A stretch of 64,000 nt of DNA from DASRJG01 sp964647625 (GCA_964647625.1 CAZYHZ010000004.1:51842-115841); one strand, 5' to 3'; shown: positions 18,871 through 27,979, counted from the first letter of the stretch. Numbers and translations: made by a program. Notes: generated by a model not told the origin, from the sequence alone.

Positions 18871-19440
18871 CTAGCGACGTGGGTCGGACACGTGAATGTG
18901 CGGCCCGCTCCAGACTTTTTGCCCTCTGGGGCGCGTCCGCTCGTCGCGCACGGAAAAGCCCTTCGCCCGCATCGCTGCCTTGAAGTCGTTTACCTGTTTC
19001 GCTGTTTTGCCTTTGACGCTGAAGTCGACCGCTCGGCCGCGGGCGTGCAGGCTTCCGCTGTTGTGTTTGCCGCCCAAAGTCGACGTGACTTTGAAACCAA
19101 GATTCCGGCCCTCGGCCGATATCACGCGATGTCGATCCGATACTCTGACCGCACGGCCGCCGCTGCGAGTTCCGGGGGTACCCCGACTTGGTCTGCCGCC
19201 ACCCCCACGAGCAGTGCTTGCTCTCGTTCCGCCCGTGCTCGACCTCGCTCCCCGCACGCGCCCGTCGCTACCGGCGGGCGACCGAGCTCCACCTGTTCGG
19301 TTCGCTCGTTCACTGGGTGCTGACCGTTCTCCTCCACTCCGACCTGACCTATCCCTGCCGGCACGTCCGTCGCGAGCGGGCCTGTCGGCACTCGCTCGCC
19401 CTTCCCTTCCGGAACGACCTGACCTATCCGAAGCTGGCAT
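18871..19440 (-). CDS. M15-type zinc D,D-peptidase domain with RG-rich N-terminus
   Basis: Protein of 189 residues, start fixed by AAAGGAGT seven bases upstream. Residues 1-97 are an Arg/Gly/Ser-rich disordered stretch without a signal peptide. Residues 98-189 hold the M15 zinc signature: SGSLHARGRAVDF (His132, Asp139) and GPHIHV (His181/His183). M15 enzymes cleave D-Ala-containing peptidoglycan peptides; versions without a signal are often phage endolysins or are exported with a holin. Its stop is 27 bases upstream of the Cap4-STAND gene, same strand, so the two are probably co-transcribed. The basic N-terminus could bind nucleic acid or be low-complexity linker. Role in the cassette unknown. 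Confidence 0.65.
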   Translation of the reverse strand: MPASDRSGRSGREGRASADRPARDGRAGRDRSGRSGGERSAPSERANRTGGARSPAGSDGRVRGARSSTGGTRASTARGGGGRPSRGTPGTRSGGRAVRVSDRHRVISAEGRNLGFKVTSTLGGKHNSGSLHARGRAVDFSVKGKTAKQVNDFKAAMRAKGFSVRDERTRPRGQKVWSGPHIHVSDPRR

Positions 19441-19765
19441 CGTTGACTCCTTTCATGCGAAGCCCTGGAGGTTTTTCCGGTTCGATCGTCTTGATCAACC
19501 TTGGCAGGCACTCGATGACGAGCCGCGAATTCGCCGCATCGCTGAAGTCAGTTCTTCTGCAACGTCGCGCCCGTTTTGCAGCTATATACAGATCCAAATG
19601 ACAGCGGTCAAGACAATCCTTCCTCATGGTTTCAGGTTGCCGTGCCGATCGCGGCCGTGTTTTCGGCCTGCCTGAGTCGCAGCCGCTGGCGCCTTGGGCC
19701 GGCTCGTCGATTCGAACTCGCGCGAGGGCACCGCTGAATGCGCAGTTGGCGATGTTCTCGTCCAC
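19424..19765 (-). CDS. possible small ORF behind the endonuclease
   Basis: Open frame of 113 codons starting with GTG nine bases after the endonuclease stop and overlapping the M15 gene by 17 bases. It is basic and rather low in hydrophobic residues, with a more protein-like second half (LVIECLPRLIKTIEPEKPP). The position is where an immunity or partner gene would be expected, but composition does not distinguish it well from chance. The whole 19441-19774 stretch holds nothing else visible. Confidence 0.22.
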   Translation of the reverse strand: MDENIANCAFSGALARVRIDEPAQGASGCDSGRPKTRPRSARQPETMRKDCLDRCHLDLYIAAKRARRCRRTDFSDAANSRLVIECLPRLIKTIEPEKPPGLRMKGVNDASFG

Positions 19766-19774
19766 GAAGTGTCG

Positions 19775-20398
19775 TCAGACGCGATTGTCGAACCGTTCTA
19801 CCCAGATGGACCCATCCACGTTCAGGAGTCCAACTTCGATGACAGCGGGTCTCGACAAGCCGTCGTCGTAGATCGGCCGACTGAAGCAAAATGTCCCCGG
19901 GTTGTGGCAGCAATGGGCTTCCATCGCTCGGAACCGCTTCCCTTGATCCGACCAGCCACGATTGAGCTCACGACTCTGGACGAAGACATTCGCCTCGACA
20001 CCATCGACCGCACCGCCTATCGAGTGACCGATAAAGTGGCCCTTGTCCCATTCCCTCCCGAATGTCGCCTCCGTCCGCCCCACCCACCCTCTAAGGCGAG
20101 AATCGTCGCGTGTTCTTGGGCGCGGATTGGAACGTCCAAATGCAGCGATCAACCGCGACTCTTGTGACGGATCTCGAGGAACGGTCCCCCTCGCCTCGAG
20201 GGTGGAGTAGTCATCAAACATGTATTCGAAGGAGGCTGATGTTACGAGACAGATCTCCGTCGGTCTGTCCGTCATGCGTTCGTACGCTTCGCGCCATGCC
20301 ACGGGCAGTTCTTGGCTCAGGTATTTGGTCAGATCCTGGATCTCGAGGAGGCCGGCGGAAGCGAGCACGGCGGCGTAGTCGATGGAGTAAGACTGCAT
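19775..20398 (-). CDS. DNA/RNA non-specific endonuclease domain protein
   Basis: Protein of 207 residues. ATG at 20398 has GGGAG eight bases upstream; the longer open frame to 20527 lacks support. The catalytic core reads WDKGHFIGHSIGG (Asp118, His121 as general base) followed by ANVFVQSRELNRG (Asn137, Asn146), the DRGH-to-N pattern of the NUC/beta-beta-alpha-Me nucleases, with Lys in place of the usual Arg. There is no signal peptide, so it is either cytosolic or delivered by another route, as polymorphic toxin nucleases are. A neighbouring immunity gene is not recognisable. It is the most upstream gene of the minus-strand group that ends with the Cap4-STAND gene. Confidence 0.6.
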   Translation of the reverse strand: MQSYSIDYAAVLASAGLLEIQDLTKYLSQELPVAWREAYERMTDRPTEICLVTSASFEYMFDDYSTLEARGTVPRDPSQESRLIAAFGRSNPRPRTRDDSRLRGWVGRTEATFGREWDKGHFIGHSIGGAVDGVEANVFVQSRELNRGWSDQGKRFRAMEAHCCHNPGTFCFSRPIYDDGLSRPAVIEVGLLNVDGSIWVERFDNRV

Positions 20399-20539
20399 GA
20401 TCGCGCTCCCAGTTGGACGACCAATTTCGGGAACTTCGCCAACTTCATCGCCACCCCAATCGGCGCTTCGCCCCAAATACGCGCACTGAAGGTTCAGCTC
20501 GTGACCGCGTCTCCCCGTCAGGTGCACTTGGCGACCACG

Positions 20540-21883
20540 CTAGCGGACGGCGATCGCGAATACCGTTGCCCCTAAGTCCGAGGAGTCCCAGCCCCAGCCT
20601 TGTTGATCGTTCAACTGCGCCCGGTGACCGAACCCCCAACTGTGTTGATCACGACGGCAACCCTCGCTCGAAATGACGTAGCTCGTTGGGGCCGAAGTCG
20701 GATTCGCAACATAGACGCCGAGATGAAGCGCTGAAAATGCGTTGGCTACAGTGCCGTTCCAGTTGGTGTCGTTCGCCCCAGGCCAGCATTGATACAACCC
20801 GGCCGATGAAAAGCCGGTAACCGTTATCGATTCGCCGGTCGCCACGCGGGACAAGAGCAGCTCCGTCATCGGGTACGGAACACCGTGAAAGTCCTGGCTC
20901 CACTCCCCGACGCCCGGCGAGCCAAAGTTGGAGCCCCAATAGCTCGGGACGGTCGAGCGGAACAGCACGGCCCAGCCTCCTCCGTTGGTCGTCATGTCGC
21001 AATAGACTTGAAATGGGTCTGCGCCACCTGCACCGTCGGGGTCGACGGTGTAAACCCCGCTCAATGCCCCGGGGTGATTCGCGAGGATCTGCGCGCATGA
21101 GGTGTACGGGCCCGGGTTCGTGACACCGCAGACTCCGCAATGCCCTCCGGTCGCTGACATCTGGCATGGGCCGGTGTCGGAGGTCACCGAGCACGGCGAT
21201 GCGCTGCACGTAATGAATAGTCCAGGTCCGCACAGGTCGGAGCTGCACGAGCCGGCTCCGCAGGTGGCAACCGTTGAGACTGCCGGGCCGGGCAGACCCT
21301 GCGCTCCCTGGGGTCCTTGCGGGCCGACCGGTCCCGCAGGACCCTGAGGTCCGACTTGGCCCTGAGGCCCGACGGGGCCAACGGGCCCCTGTGGCCCTCG
21401 GCAATCATTCGCGTCGCATCTTGAATCCCCCGTCGTGTCCTCCGTCGCTAGATCGCAGATTCCGTTGCCGTTCAGGTCCCAGCAGCTGAGCCCTGCCGCG
21501 CCGCTACCTAGCTCCGCTCGAAAGGCGTAGGGTGAGCTCACCATTCGTGTTCGCGGTGTCAGCAACTCTCCATTCACTGTGACTTGAAGGAACCGATTCG
21601 GGCCCGAGAAATCCGAGGGGCCAAAGTTCAGGGTGGCGTCGTAGACACCGGCGTGAACGTTGATCAGGACCGGGCCAACCTCATTGATGAATGTCCCGCC
21701 CGACGGGGCGTCGTAGAGGTCGAACGTCATTTGCACGATGGCGTTCACCGGTACGCCGGAGGAGTCGGTCAGAAACCCTTGAATCTTTATGACGGCGGGC
21801 ACCTGGACCTGCGCCCGCAGGTCGGCACCGCCGCCGACGATCAGCGCAAGGACGCTAAGGGCGAAGATTCGGCTGACGCGCAT
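20540..21883 (-). CDS. secreted collagen-repeat protein with fibrinogen-like C-terminus
   Basis: Protein of 447 residues with a signal peptide (1-24). Residues 30-130 form a beta domain (IQGFLTDSSGVPVNAIVQMT, FDLYDAPSGGTFINEV) common in exported proteins of similar bacteria. An EF-hand-like stretch (DLNGNGICDL, DTTGDSRCDANDC) precedes a run of about 13 Gly-X-Y triplets (GPQGPVGPVGPQGQVGPQGP and onward, residues 162-200), rich in Pro, Val and Gln. After a cysteine-rich linker, residues 265-447 resemble a fibrinogen beta/gamma C-terminal domain: VYCDMTTNGGGWAVLFRS. This collagen-plus-fibrinogen order resembles animal ficolins and suggests a trimeric, glycan-binding surface fibre. Confidence 0.75.
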   Translation of the reverse strand: MRVSRIFALSVLALIVGGGADLRAQVQVPAVIKIQGFLTDSSGVPVNAIVQMTFDLYDAPSGGTFINEVGPVLINVHAGVYDATLNFGPSDFSGPNRFLQVTVNGELLTPRTRMVSSPYAFRAELGSGAAGLSCWDLNGNGICDLATEDTTGDSRCDANDCRGPQGPVGPVGPQGQVGPQGPAGPVGPQGPQGAQGLPGPAVSTVATCGAGSCSSDLCGPGLFITCSASPCSVTSDTGPCQMSATGGHCGVCGVTNPGPYTSCAQILANHPGALSGVYTVDPDGAGGADPFQVYCDMTTNGGGWAVLFRSTVPSYWGSNFGSPGVGEWSQDFHGVPYPMTELLLSRVATGESITVTGFSSAGLYQCWPGANDTNWNGTVANAFSALHLGVYVANPTSAPTSYVISSEGCRRDQHSWGFGHRAQLNDQQGWGWDSSDLGATVFAIAVR

Positions 21884-22400
21884 GACGCTCCTCGACGTTG
21901 CTCTGCAGCGAGTCGGATTCTGGAATGACCAGGTAGCACGACAGCCCGAAGCCTGGCGAACTCGAATCCGTTGCCGAGCACCGATCGGTGTTCATTAGTA
22001 AAGTTCCCGGCGAGCCCACGTTCACGGGCGATTCGCTTCGAAATACTTGAAATCCCGTCGCTTGCCCGCTCCAGTTGAGCTCGACGTCGCCGAGTGTGGG
22101 CGAGGGCTTGCCGACGTAGAGCTCGACCGGGACCGGTAAGGGACCAAGCACAGACCAGAATCCGAACGCCGTTGCGGTTCCGCTCGGACAAACCCCAGCC
22201 GCGCCAAAGTATTCAGCCGCGGTCACAACGGTTCGGTAGCTGGGCGAGCTCATGTGTTCCGCCAGCGCGACCGCCGCAATTCGCTTCATCTGATAGCTGG
22301 CGGATTCTTGCGCGCGCAGTGGCTCGGACGCCGCTGCGCATAGACTCGCCGCGAGTAGAGTCCTGACCGCATAACTACCCACCCTGGGCAGCCGACCCAT
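21855..22400 (-). CDS. small exported protein with one Fn3-like segment
   Basis: Protein of 181 residues. ATG at 22400 follows GGGGG and begins a signal peptide ending SEPLRAQES. The C-terminal half (VELNWSGQATGFQVFRSES, then GLSCYLVIPES) has the pattern of the terminal fibronectin-III-like domains in the two large BNR proteins, here almost alone. The 3' end overlaps the collagen-like gene by 29 bases. It may be a truncated or minimal relative of those proteins. Function unknown. Confidence 0.5.
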   Translation of the reverse strand: MGRLPRVGSYAVRTLLAASLCAAASEPLRAQESASYQMKRIAAVALAEHMSSPSYRTVVTAAEYFGAAGVCPSGTATAFGFWSVLGPLPVPVELYVGKPSPTLGDVELNWSGQATGFQVFRSESPVNVGSPGTLLMNTDRCSATDSSSPGFGLSCYLVIPESDSLQSNVEERHARQPNLRP

Positions 22401-22522
22401 CGCAAGCCCCCATTCGCGACGGCGCCCGTTTGGCGACTGTCCTGCGGCAATGCGATCGCCGCAGTCCGGCACCGCGTGAATTCTGGATGGAGTGATTGTA
22501 CTGCGGAACTGGAGAGAGACCG

Positions 22523-25156
22523 CTAGTAGTCGTAGTTTTCGACGCTGGTTGGACCCGTCGACCATCCGACGACCCAGACGCCGTAGTATTCGCCGTACTG
22601 GATTCCAGTCGGGAAATTACAAAAAAGATCGTAATCCGAGGTCAAAGGGAACATTTGGCCCCCGTACCACGTTTCGACAAAGGGACAGTGTGGGGCGTGT
22701 GGCTTCGAGAAGGTCGCCTTCACGTACCCCTCAAAATCAGGGTCAGTCGTCCACGCCACAGGGTTTAAGCCAACGGAAGCTTCCGAGTCCGGCGGAAAAT
22801 GGATGCAAAGCTCCGCATTGGGAGACGGTCGCGGCGGTGGGCTGATGAGCACGTCCGTAGGAACCCCCGACCAGAAGCCATTGGTCGAAATCGTCGCAAG
22901 CGTTACCGGTCCATTACAGTAGGTGACCCTGGGATTGTTGTAGCAGTAGCTGTCCGCTGAGAGTGCTGGCGGTGGGTCGGTGGACGTCCGCATGTAGGCC
23001 AATAGGCCGATAGGATGAATCTCTGGACTCCGGTCGTCGTGCCCACAGTCGATGATCCAGCGGCCACTGGCTTGCAATAGCGCCCCCGGCCGTAGCCCAG
23101 CACCAACGGCGTCACACGTGAAGTGTTTCATGTGACACGTTTCGACCTCCAGCTCCATCTTTACCCTGCCGGCCACCTGCAAGTAATCATAGTCTTGATT
23201 CATCCCTCCGAGAGGGTACGAGCTCTGAGGGATGATGTCGAAGTTCCAGTCATATACGGGGCCACCACCCGAGCCATAGAACGTGCAGCACGGACTCGGG
23301 TCATGCGTGGTTGCGAGGTCATCACCCGACAAATGCGAGTCGACCGGTACAGTCAAGAACCCAACGCCAGTGGTCGTGTCGCAGTCGGACGTCCCTTGTA
23401 CCGGCTCCCACTCACGTGGCTCGACGGCCGGATTTGGGTTGAACGTCGTGTAGTGACAATTCCGAAGAGTATCGTCGGTCGTCAGCTGAGCCCGGGTGAC
23501 GGGGGGAGTCAGGTCGCAGGGCCCATGGATGGCTGAACAGGGTGCCGTTTCGCTGACCGTGGCCCCCCCGGCGTGCCCCCAATTGGCCCCGCCGCCTTCG
23601 CGCTCCAAGTAGAGAACCGGAGGTTCACCCTTAATTTCGAGAGTAGAGTCCAACAAATCTCCCCCTCGACGGAATTGCTGAAACAGCCACGTGTGGGCCG
23701 TCGGACTCTCCAACGGATCGCTGATCGGGACACCCGTACTCGTTTCACCGTCGTAACCGGCGCTCAGATGGACATTCTGCATTGCGTCGGCAAACACCTT
23801 CGGTACGAAGTACGGACCGGACTTGTAGATGCGCCCCGATCCGAACCCTTGTGACAGTCCTTGCAACTCTCCGGTCGGACAGAAGTCCGGCACTTCCTCG
23901 TGAGTGTCTTTGGAGACCCAACCCTTCCACTTCCCAAGAATGGGTTCTCGGACCACGTACGTAACGTTTCCGGGAGACCAGCTCGGCTTCGCGATCGCCA
24001 TATCCTGATAGACGGCAATCGGGCACTTCGGGCCATAGCCGAGCGTGTATTGCAATGCCCCCCCGCCTTCTCGCGCATGGCGAGCCCTTATCGCGGCCGG
24101 CAAATTGGTGACTCGCGCAGTCGCCTGGCCGGATAGGCCACAATCGTTCCGCGCTGTGACATTGATCGCCTGGTATCCAAGCTTCAGATCTACCGTTTGG
24201 GTGAACGTACGCGTGTTACCAGTCCCGGACAGCGGTACCGAGTACGTAAAAGGCGGCGTAAAGTCGTGGGGAGGTGGCAGGAGGTCGATCACCGTGACGA
24301 CCGCTCGTGACGGAAGGCTGTCCCCACTCACCGTTCCCGAGATTGTGATGCTCGGTTGGTCGAATTCTGCGCCGTCAGCCGGCCCGGAGATTGTAACGGT
24401 CGGCGCATCGGAACATCCCGGAGGCGTCGGTCCATCAAATTCCACGTCGTCGACATCAAGTCCGATATTGAACACGGTGCCGCTTGGGCCCTCCGCGTCC
24501 AACAGTCCAACCGTTGCGCTATGAATCTGCGCCGCGCGGACCTCGAGAGGCACATTAATCGGTGTCGGAGGAGACGTCGTATCCAAAGTCGCCCTTGCCT
24601 CGCCTACTTGCATGGGCGTCGAGTCGTAGACTCGCAGTATGACTGTTTCCTGGTTTGCAAGCGGGATCCCGCTGTAGCCCACCCAAACCTTCAATCTGGT
24701 CTGATCCACGCGAAACGTCATGTTGATCGGATTTGTACAACCTTCCACTCCGTAGCACGCTTCAATGTAGTTGGTCCCACTGTGTGCGAATCCTGTTCGG
24801 CCGTAGTCCAGGCCTTCGATGCATCCGATTCCAGAGACTGCGCAATCGGCCGCGACGTCATCGAAGACAACACCATCCGCAGAGGAGTAGCAGTACGTAA
24901 CCGGAACGGGAGGCGGTTGCCCACATGCGGTGGCGACATCCTCGAAATCAATTTTGGCGGTACCCACCGCATGCTCCGCTTGCGCACGCGAGTCGACTCT
25001 GACACCAGCCTGGGCACTAGTCCCGGCGGTACGAGCGTTGACAAGCAGTAGCGCGACGGCACAGCGAACGCACGTGCGTATCAACTTCGCCGCTGCCAAC
25101 CGGCGTGATCCCTGGCTCCGGGGTTGAGCGAAGACCTGACGCGCATCGTGGATCAT
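22523..25156 (-). CDS. large exported hypothetical protein
   Basis: Protein of 877 residues, start ATG at 25156 with AGGAG seven bases upstream (a GTG sits just before it). A signal-like hydrophobic segment (CVRCAVALLLVNARTAGTSA) lies near residue 35. Residues 65-240 look like a jelly-roll/choice-of-anchor domain (IDFEDVA, VVFDDVAADCAV, VRVDQTRLKVWVGYSG-like pattern), followed by an Ig-like region (PTVTISGPADGAEFDQPSIT). The remaining 500 residues contain many cysteines and histidines, including a CHMKHFTCDAVG and an IIDCGHDDRSPEIHPIG segment, and match no family known to me. Catalysis by the His/Asp-rich region is possible but not shown. Confidence 0.55.
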   Translation of the reverse strand: MIHDARQVFAQPRSQGSRRLAAAKLIRTCVRCAVALLLVNARTAGTSAQAGVRVDSRAQAEHAVGTAKIDFEDVATACGQPPPVPVTYCYSSADGVVFDDVAADCAVSGIGCIEGLDYGRTGFAHSGTNYIEACYGVEGCTNPINMTFRVDQTRLKVWVGYSGIPLANQETVILRVYDSTPMQVGEARATLDTTSPPTPINVPLEVRAAQIHSATVGLLDAEGPSGTVFNIGLDVDDVEFDGPTPPGCSDAPTVTISGPADGAEFDQPSITISGTVSGDSLPSRAVVTVIDLLPPPHDFTPPFTYSVPLSGTGNTRTFTQTVDLKLGYQAINVTARNDCGLSGQATARVTNLPAAIRARHAREGGGALQYTLGYGPKCPIAVYQDMAIAKPSWSPGNVTYVVREPILGKWKGWVSKDTHEEVPDFCPTGELQGLSQGFGSGRIYKSGPYFVPKVFADAMQNVHLSAGYDGETSTGVPISDPLESPTAHTWLFQQFRRGGDLLDSTLEIKGEPPVLYLEREGGGANWGHAGGATVSETAPCSAIHGPCDLTPPVTRAQLTTDDTLRNCHYTTFNPNPAVEPREWEPVQGTSDCDTTTGVGFLTVPVDSHLSGDDLATTHDPSPCCTFYGSGGGPVYDWNFDIIPQSSYPLGGMNQDYDYLQVAGRVKMELEVETCHMKHFTCDAVGAGLRPGALLQASGRWIIDCGHDDRSPEIHPIGLLAYMRTSTDPPPALSADSYCYNNPRVTYCNGPVTLATISTNGFWSGVPTDVLISPPPRPSPNAELCIHFPPDSEASVGLNPVAWTTDPDFEGYVKATFSKPHAPHCPFVETWYGGQMFPLTSDYDLFCNFPTGIQYGEYYGVWVVGWSTGPTSVENYDY

Positions 25157-25189
25157 CACAGAGCTCCTGGGCCTGCGTTCCCGGCCGAG

Positions 25190-26251
25190 TTACGGTGCAA
25201 TTCCGTCAATCGCGACGACTGCGGTTACGTGTTCAGTCCCTGGGTTGGAAATTCGAATTCTCACCTGCTCTGCTTGCGCGACCGCAGCAATCGCACTGGC
25301 AGTAGCTCGATCCACATCGATCCTGTTGGGGGTTCCGGTAGCTAAGATCGCGGACCCCCGTGAAATCGTGATCGTGAGCCCTTGGTCGGACCCGAAGGAG
25401 TCGACCTTCGCCACCAGCGCGGAAGCCTTCACGACGTCAATCGTAAAATCGTGCGTCGCGCCTGCGCGCAGAACGAAATTATTTGTCGGAGGTCCGACAT
25501 AAGGCGTCACGCGAGAGAAGAGTTGTTCGTCGTCAGCCGGTGCCTCGATGAAGCCCGGGCACCTCGGTTGGAATACCCCGAGGATTCTGCAGCCTGATTG
25601 ACATCTCTTACCCTCGCAAACGAGGAGGTCGCAGCACTGATCATCTCCATTGCAGTGTTTTCCCAGGCAGCTGGGTTCACACTTTCCACCTACGCAAACC
25701 AAGTCGGTGCAGCACTGTGCATCATGATCACAATCCCTCTCTCTCTTGATACAGCGCGGTTGGCACTTCCCGTCTTGGCAAACCAGGTCTGCGCAGCAGC
25801 TGGCGTCGTTGTCGCAGTCCTTGTCTTTTGTCACGCAGACGGGCTCGCATTTCCCAGACTCACAAGCCAGACCTGCACAGCATTGAGCATTCCTGGCGCA
25901 AGCCCCGTCTTCGTTCACGCATCTGGGTTGGCATTTCTCATCCGTGCAAACCAAGCCTGCACAGCATTGAGCATCAGCGTTGCAGCTCCCTTCCTTGTTC
26001 ACGCAGCTGGATTGGCACTTCTCATCCATGCACACCAGGCCTGCGCAGCATTGGCTGTTTCGTTCGCAGTGCTTTCCCGACCGCTTGCAGCCGCCGCCGT
26101 TATCGTTGTGTGAGTGAACATCTGACGCCGCGCGCGCGGGCGCACAAGTCAGGACCAACAGTGCGCCCGCCAACAGCAAAGGCCAGCTTGATGATCGCCT
26201 CGCGCGCGAACGCACTTCGCAGATTCCGGATGGCTGGGTCATTGCGCCCAT
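25190..26251 (-). CDS. exported Dickkopf-like cystine-rich repeat protein
   Basis: Protein of 353 residues with AGGAGA upstream and a signal peptide ending ARAAS. Residues 54-240 carry six or seven repeats of about 26 residues with the spacing C-x6-C-x6-CC-x3-C-x5-C, for example CERNSQCCAGLVCMDEKCQ. This CC-containing pattern is that of the Dickkopf N-terminal/inhibitor-cystine-knot type small domains of animals. The last 110 residues (FVLRAGATHDFTIDVVKASA) look like a beta-sandwich similar to C-terminal PPC-type domains. It would be strongly disulphide-bonded outside the cell. Function unknown; stability or binding is likelier than catalysis. Confidence 0.6.
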   Translation of the reverse strand: MGAMTQPSGICEVRSRARRSSSWPLLLAGALLVLTCAPARAASDVHSHNDNGGGCKRSGKHCERNSQCCAGLVCMDEKCQSSCVNKEGSCNADAQCCAGLVCTDEKCQPRCVNEDGACARNAQCCAGLACESGKCEPVCVTKDKDCDNDASCCADLVCQDGKCQPRCIKRERDCDHDAQCCTDLVCVGGKCEPSCLGKHCNGDDQCCDLLVCEGKRCQSGCRILGVFQPRCPGFIEAPADDEQLFSRVTPYVGPPTNNFVLRAGATHDFTIDVVKASALVAKVDSFGSDQGLTITISRGSAILATGTPNRIDVDRATASAIAAVAQAEQVRIRISNPGTEHVTAVVAIDGIAP

Positions 26252-26395
26252 AGTCGATCTCCTGACAACCTTCTCCGTAGCGCCCGTGGTCGTACACTCG
26301 ACGGCACAACCAAATTGAACTTAAGCCTCGCCACCCGCTGATCCCTCCGAATCATGTGCGTTCTTTCGGCATGCCGTGGACCACCGTGATTGTTT

Positions 26396-27883
26396 CTAGA
26401 AACCCAGACTCATTGTCAACGCACCGAACGTTCCTCGCCGGAAGATCTGTGCCGTCGATGGCGAAGCACCTAGGGGGCGAACCGGCGGAGTCAGCTGATC
26501 ACCATTGAGCACATCGCCGTTGAGTTCGGCGACCTTACCGTAGGACCAACCTCCCGTCAGCATGAGCCGAATCCGTTTTGCCGGCCTGATGATTGCGCTA
26601 GCGCCGAGGAGGTAGCGGATTGGGTCGGTCGCCTGGACTCCCAGGCTTGGACCGAACGACAGTCCCAGCAGCCATGGCGTCGTCCAATACACGTGCGCGA
26701 ACACCGACGGCCCGAGATTCCGATCCTCTCCCGGCCCTTGGCGCACCGCCAACGGCACCGTCTTCCCCGTTGAGTCGACAGTCGTCGCCATGTAGTAATT
26801 GCGGATGCGAAGGCTGGTCACCGAGACACCGGCCGAGAAATCGACCACCCATCGCGCGTAGACGGGGATCTTGAGAGTTTGTGAGCTCATCGCCCCGCTT
26901 GCATACGACGTCGTCGCACCCACGGTGGTCGGCGCCGGTGCGGGCACGGTCAAGTCTCTGCCGAGCTGGTCCACCTTGATCATGATGTCGAGCTCATCAG
27001 CGTTCGGGATCTGGATCTGCTTGACGATCGACGTCGGTGTGAGCGCGGGATTGAGGACATTCGCGTATAGGATCGGTAGTCTGGCGACGATCTCGGAATT
27101 GCTCTTGAAGTCAGCGTAGCCGGCCTCGACGGCGGCGTTTAACGCCTTGGCGGTCGGATCTGCGCTATTTGCGGCAAACCACAGTTTCCACAGTTCGTGT
27201 TGAGCTTCCACGTCCACCTGGGATCTCTTGACGGACCCCGCGAGCGCGGCCACCAATTGCGTGATATCCGCCGACACAGCGTCGTACGCTGTTGGATCAT
27301 CAACGACATGATCGCACTCGGCGGCCCCAATCACTTTCTCGACATTGTCGCTGTTGGTCTTGAGCTGCGAATCTTCGGTGACGAGGACGGAGTTGACCGA
27401 CGTCACCACGTCGCGACGGATCGGGGCATTTGCCTTGCCACTGTGAATGGCACTGACAACGACGACGGTCAGTGCTTTCCATTTGTCAAATTCCTCGAGG
27501 GCGTCATGAATCGCTTTGGAAGGCTCGGCTAGTTCCTCTTCGACAAACCCCTTGGCCGAACTCGGCGGCTTGCTTACTATCAGCGAAGCCAACGCACTGG
27601 GCATCGTCTGCGTGTGGGTGTCGATAATCGTCGCGTCAATCGTGTACGTATACCGAAACGTGTTGGGATTCTCGATCTTGAGGGTGACTGACCTAGCTTT
27701 CAGCTTGGACGGCGGCGCCGTGAACGTCTGCGTCGCAGCGTCGTACCTGATGACCTGATCAGTCAGCGATCGACCCTTGCAGTTTGCGGGTGGTACTTCT
27801 TCTGCGGGTACGAGTGGCGCCACAGCCAAGGCCACAAGGATCGACAAGAACCGTCCGACAACTGAAGGACGTCCGAGCCTCAT
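26396..27883 (-). CDS. predicted outer-membrane beta-barrel protein
   Basis: Protein of 495 residues. ATG at 27883 has GGAGG five bases upstream and begins a signal peptide ending PLVPAEE; the longer frame to 27919 is less likely. Residues 30-280 are a mixed alpha/beta periplasmic-like region. The last 200 residues alternate in the barrel manner (VYARWVVDFSAGVSVTSLRI, FAHVYWTTPWLLGLSFGPSL) and end in LTMSLGF with a terminal Phe. No family recognised. The 97 bases between its start and the 61-bp repeat at 27980-28040 probably hold the promoter. Confidence 0.55.
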   Translation of the reverse strand: MRLGRPSVVGRFLSILVALAVAPLVPAEEVPPANCKGRSLTDQVIRYDAATQTFTAPPSKLKARSVTLKIENPNTFRYTYTIDATIIDTHTQTMPSALASLIVSKPPSSAKGFVEEELAEPSKAIHDALEEFDKWKALTVVVVSAIHSGKANAPIRRDVVTSVNSVLVTEDSQLKTNSDNVEKVIGAAECDHVVDDPTAYDAVSADITQLVAALAGSVKRSQVDVEAQHELWKLWFAANSADPTAKALNAAVEAGYADFKSNSEIVARLPILYANVLNPALTPTSIVKQIQIPNADELDIMIKVDQLGRDLTVPAPAPTTVGATTSYASGAMSSQTLKIPVYARWVVDFSAGVSVTSLRIRNYYMATTVDSTGKTVPLAVRQGPGEDRNLGPSVFAHVYWTTPWLLGLSFGPSLGVQATDPIRYLLGASAIIRPAKRIRLMLTGGWSYGKVAELNGDVLNGDQLTPPVRPLGASPSTAQIFRRGTFGALTMSLGF

Positions 27884-27979
27884 TTTGCCTCCACCTGCGC
27901 GCGCGACCTGCGGACGCACCCGCCGAGATTCAATTCGTCGCGTTGATGTCTTGTTCGGATCTCCCGGAACCCGAGTGCC

